Origin: JBBRHH01 sp038222915 | GTDB lineage: Bacteria > Planctomycetota > Phycisphaerae > Tepidisphaerales > Tepidisphaeraceae | Reading direction: 5' to 3' | Length of the DNA stretch: 7,672 nucleotides | Assembly (NCBI GenBank): GCA_038222915.1 | Contig: JBBRHH010000284.1 | Span: 1 to 7,672, forward strand | Part shown: positions 5,917 to 7,672 of the stretch, piece by piece | Position numbering within the stretch: the stretch's first letter is position 1 | How the letters are laid out: every line of letters begins with the position of its first letter | Translations under genes and position numbers: made by a program | The notes under the pieces: model-generated | The model's input: only the letters and a program-made list of their open reading frames with translations | Databases searched by the model: none | What the model was told of the DNA's origin: nothing

Positions 5917-6681
5917 TTATGCATATGCCTTGTGGAAATAGACCACGGTAAGAATGAGGCCGGTGGCGAGAACCGCAAGGCGGAGGATGTTTTCGGGGAC
6001 TTTGCGGGCGACGGCCATGCCCCAGAATCCGCCGAAGATGGAGGAGATGGCCATGAGGGCGACGATTTTCCAGTTGATGATGGGGCTGAACAGGAAGATG
6101 AAGGCGGCGACGCCGTTGATGATGGTGGCGAGGAGGACCTTGAGCGCGTTCATCTGGTGGAGGCTGTCGAGGCCGGCGAAGGCGAGGCCGGCGAGCATGA
6201 GGACGCCGATGCCAGCGCCGAAGTAGCCGCCGTAGATGGCGACGAGGAATTGGATCGCGCCGACGAAGACAGTCCATTTCACTGAGCGGTGGCCGTGCTG
6301 GCGGCCGGCCCATTTGGCGATGGGTTTGCTGAAGGCGAAGACGCCGGTTGCGAAGCCCATGAGCCAGGGGAGGGCGAGGTTGAAAGCGTGCTGGCTGGTG
6401 ACGCGGAGAAGGATTGCGCCGACCCCGCCGCCGACGATGCTGATGATGGTGAAGGCGATGAGCATGCCGCGGGGGATGAAGCGGAATTCGCTTTTGGCTT
6501 GCACGACGGAGGCGGCGGAGCCGGGCCAGAGGCCGATCGTGCTGGTCATGTTGGCGGGCAAGGCTTCGAGCCCGCCGAAGCCGGTGAGGGCGGGGAAGGT
6601 TAGGAACGTGCCGCCGCCGGCGATGGCGTTGAGTGCGCCGGCGATGAAGGCGGTGAGGGTGATGAGGAGTAGGGAGATCAT
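5917..6681 (-). CDS. TauE/SafE-family membrane permease (sulfite-exporter-like)
   Basis: This 254-residue, very hydrophobic protein has about eight membrane segments in two homologous halves. The half-repeat signatures are GALNAIAGGGTFLTFPAL (15-32) and IYGGYFGAGIGVLMLAGL (149-166), each beginning with a Gly-rich re-entrant-like turn, typical of the TauE/SafE (formerly DUF81) family. Family members export or import small organic or sulfur anions such as sulfite, sulfoacetate or others; the substrate cannot be read from sequence. The length is usual for the family. No Shine-Dalgarno motif precedes the ATG at 6681: the leader on the - strand is CCTCCCCAAA. A possible promoter lies so close that the mRNA may be nearly leaderless. 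It is the first gene of the three-gene - strand operon, followed after 9 bp by the phosphatase. Confidence 0.9.
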   Translation of the reverse strand: MISLLLITLTAFIAGALNAIAGGGTFLTFPALTGFGGLEALPANMTSTIGLWPGSAASVVQAKSEFRFIPRGMLIAFTIISIVGGGVGAILLRVTSQHAFNLALPWLMGFATGVFAFSKPIAKWAGRQHGHRSVKWTVFVGAIQFLVAIYGGYFGAGIGVLMLAGLAFAGLDSLHQMNALKVLLATIINGVAAFIFLFSPIINWKIVALMAISSIFGGFWGMAVARKVPENILRLAVLATGLILTVVYFHKAYA

Positions 6682-6693
6682 TTTGGGGAGGCT

Positions 6694-6721
6694 ATTGTTG
6701 GGTTGGGCTGGAGTTGGTCAA
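6694..6721 (-). promoter_or_regulatory. Possible promoter of the permease-phosphatase-PLD operon
   Basis: On the - strand TTGACC (-35 like, 6716-6721) is followed after 16 nt by AACAAT (-10 like, 6694-6699; four of six consensus bases). Transcription would begin about 5 nt before the permease ATG, giving a nearly leaderless message. That agrees with the absence of a Shine-Dalgarno motif there. The match is weak and could be chance. Confidence 0.25.
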
Positions 6722-7023
6722 CTGAAGACGACGATTGCCGATTGGTGGAGGCCGGTTCAAACGGACTTTTCGGCTGATGAGGGTTGGGCCGACACGGGCG
6801 ATAGCGCTCGTTCCGACGGAGTGCTGAGGGGCGGAACAAATGCGCGCACTCGTGTTGGATGTCGGTTGCTGGAGAGGTGAATCTGGAGACTGGAACCGCG
6901 AAGAACGGCGCAATTTTGTGTGCGCAAATGAGTTTGATGTCGGTTTGATGGGAGCGGCTTTTTGCAAGTGCTTGTTTGGTCGATGGTTGGATTGAGATGG
7001 GGGTGGCGACTGATCGTTTCAAA

Positions 7024-7127
7024 CCGACCACTAACCGACCACCAACCGACCTGTGACCGACCACTAACCGACCAGCAAACGACCTGTGACCGACCACCAA
7101 ACGACTACTAACCGACCACCAACCGAC
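7024..7127. repeat. 11-bp tandem repeat array (nine units plus a partial)
   Basis: Nine consecutive 11-bp units follow the consensus CCGACCACYAA, with variants CCGACCTGTGA (units 3 and 6), CCGACCAGCAA, ACGACTACTAA and a final partial CCGAC. Units 1-3 (7024-7056) and 4-6 (7057-7089) match at 31 of 33 bases, so a 33-bp block was duplicated on top of the 11-bp period. There are no spacers, so it is not CRISPR. The period is close to one helical turn, which would place the GAC core on one face of the DNA. Slipped-strand expansion is the simplest origin; a protein- or nucleoid-binding site array is possible. Confidence 0.9.
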
Positions 7128-7137
7128 GGGGGCTACT

Positions 7138-7165
7138 TGAGACATGAAACTTGAAACTCGAGACT
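7138..7165. repeat. 7-bp tandem repeat (four units)
   Basis: Four heptamers run without spacers: TGAGACA, TGAAACT, TGAAACT and CGAGACT. The consensus is TGAAACT. The array begins 10 bp after the 11-bp array ends. Intergenic heptamer repeats of this kind are known from several large bacterial genomes, including cyanobacteria; any function is unknown. Confidence 0.7.
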
Positions 7166-7195
7166 CGATGGGGAGGGGAGCGGGAGAATGGCCAA

Positions 7196-7219
7196 GGCCC
7201 AACGGTCGCCGTTGGGGCC
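7196..7219. other. Inverted repeat / hairpin
   Basis: CCCAACGG-TCG-CCGTTGGG is a perfect 8-bp stem with a 3-nt loop (7198-7216), extended by a GG/CC pair across one bulged G. No T-run follows on either strand, so it is not a standard terminator. It might be a regulatory or terminator-like structure. Confidence 0.4.
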
Positions 7220-7439
7220 GACGAAGGACCAAGTCCCACGATCCAAGAGGACAACTGTTCACGTCTGGTGGACCATTGGCTATTTGACGACGCGTTGTAC
7301 TGCGCCTGGATGGATTTTCCATTGGCATGGGGGACCCCTTCCTGATGTTTTGCCGGCAACCCTGTTGGCGGCGGCGGGAGCGGCCGGTTTGGGTCGCTTC
7401 TGCTAGCGGGATTGTACGCCGCGTGTTAGGTATTTGTCA

Positions 7440-7541
7440 CTGGGGAAGTTGTTGGAATTTGGGAGTTTCTGGGTTGGGAGTTTGACCGAGGATTGGCCGG
7501 GGCGGTGCGAGTTGAGCGGGGGGTAGAGGGGATGGTGGGGG
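7440..7541 (+). other. G-rich tract with several G-runs
   Basis: The + strand carries repeated G-runs, including GGGG at 7499-7502, GGGGGG at 7518-7523, GGGG at 7528-7531 and GGGGG at 7537-7541, and a 9-bp direct repeat TGGGAGTTT at 7460 and 7475. The last four runs could form a G-quadruplex only with one 15-nt loop. Confidence 0.35.
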
Positions 7542-7624
7542 CGCAAGGTTGCGGTAAAATGCGTTAGCTGGTTGATCGACAATCTGGCCGAAAACAGCGG
7601 AATTCACGCTTCGAGAGCGGGGCT

Positions 7625-7636
7625 GGCCGGCCGGCC
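7625..7636. repeat. GGCC palindrome (three tandem copies)
   Basis: GGCCGGCCGGCC is a perfect 12-bp palindrome. CTTCG (7609-7613) and CGAAG (7636-7640) flank or abut it as a further inverted pair, and a GAAGCTTC palindrome overlaps the region just downstream. It may be a protein-binding site or a hairpin upstream of a gene beyond the right edge; no function can be assigned. Confidence 0.3.
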
Positions 7637-7672
7637 GAAGAAGCTTCCTGTGAGGGGGGATGTTGATTTATT

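Larger units (their letters stand above)
6682..7672. other. Intergenic region without a credible gene
   Basis: About 1 kb without a supported coding sequence. Open frames here are Arg/Pro/Ser-rich, lack ribosome sites and run through the tandem repeats. Contents from left to right: a possible promoter for the permease gene; a 10-bp direct repeat GATGTCGGTT at 6858 and 6936; the 11-bp tandem array at 7024-7127; the 7-bp array at 7138-7165; a hairpin at 7196-7219; G-rich sequence at 7440-7541; and a GGCC palindrome near the right edge. No tRNA, rRNA or insertion sequence was recognised. Confidence 0.6.

Noticed and set aside
7024..7165. CRISPR array
   Set aside because: Units are 11 bp and 7 bp with no unique spacers, and no cas genes are present.
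6678..7328. 216-residue - strand open frame through the repeats upstream of the permease
   Set aside because: Ser/Arg/Pro-rich, no ribosome site, and its only pattern (RLVVGHRS with period 11 residues) is the translation of the 11-bp DNA repeat.
7108..7406. Short open frames on both strands after the tandem arrays
   Set aside because: Fewer than 85 residues, no recognisable domain, and mutually overlapping on both strands; no evidence favours any.
7555..7560. Promoter with -10 hexamer TAAAAT on the + strand
   Set aside because: No acceptable -35 element lies 16-18 bp upstream (the sequence there is G-rich) and no gene follows in the window.
7660..7672. Start of a gene at ATG 7660 preceded by GAGGGGGG
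   Set aside because: Only four codons are visible and the purine run abuts the ATG without normal spacing; it cannot be supported from this window.

Overview
The window comes from a high-GC bacterial chromosome. The J-domain style, the GrpE and inositol-monophosphatase subtypes, and the intergenic heptamer and 11-mer tandem repeats suggest a planctomycete-like organism. That assignment rests on family resemblance recalled from memory, not on a search.

Positions 1-3603 (+ strand) are a tightly packed Hsp70 chaperone operon that enters from the left edge. In order it holds the tail of an unrecognised protein with an acidic N-terminal side and a basic C-terminus, a minimal J-domain co-chaperone (109 aa), a GrpE-family nucleotide exchange factor with an extended N-terminus (about 275 aa, probable TTG start at 685), a divergent DnaK/Hsp70 (613 aa), and a small four-cysteine zinc-ribbon protein (75-77 aa). 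Junctions are 20 bp or less, and two use overlapping or nearly overlapping stop/start signals. The J protein, exchange factor and ATPase form a complete ATP cycle. There is no classical DnaJ with Gly/Phe, zinc-finger and C-terminal substrate domains. The separate zinc-ribbon protein may supply a client- or partner-binding function, but that is inference.

Positions 3604-6681 (- strand) are a second compact operon that converges on the first. Its transcription order is a TauE/SafE-type membrane permease (6681 to 5917), an inositol-monophosphatase-family phosphatase (5907 to 4900) and a membrane-anchored phospholipase D/cardiolipin-synthase-like protein (4899 to 3604). The last protein carries Glu in place of the expected Lys in its first HKD motif. 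The two operons meet with directly adjacent stop codons and a short GC hairpin just inside the zinc-ribbon gene.

Positions 6682-7672 (about 1 kb) show no credible gene. They hold a possible promoter close to tauE, an 11-bp tandem repeat of nine units with a 33-bp higher-order period, a 7-bp tandem repeat of four units directly after it, a short hairpin, a G-rich tract and a GGCC palindrome near the right edge.

The most interesting material is the divergent Hsp70 set (altered HPD motif in the J protein, shortened ATPase domain, insertion in a substrate-binding loop, attached zinc-ribbon gene) and the altered HKD enzyme.
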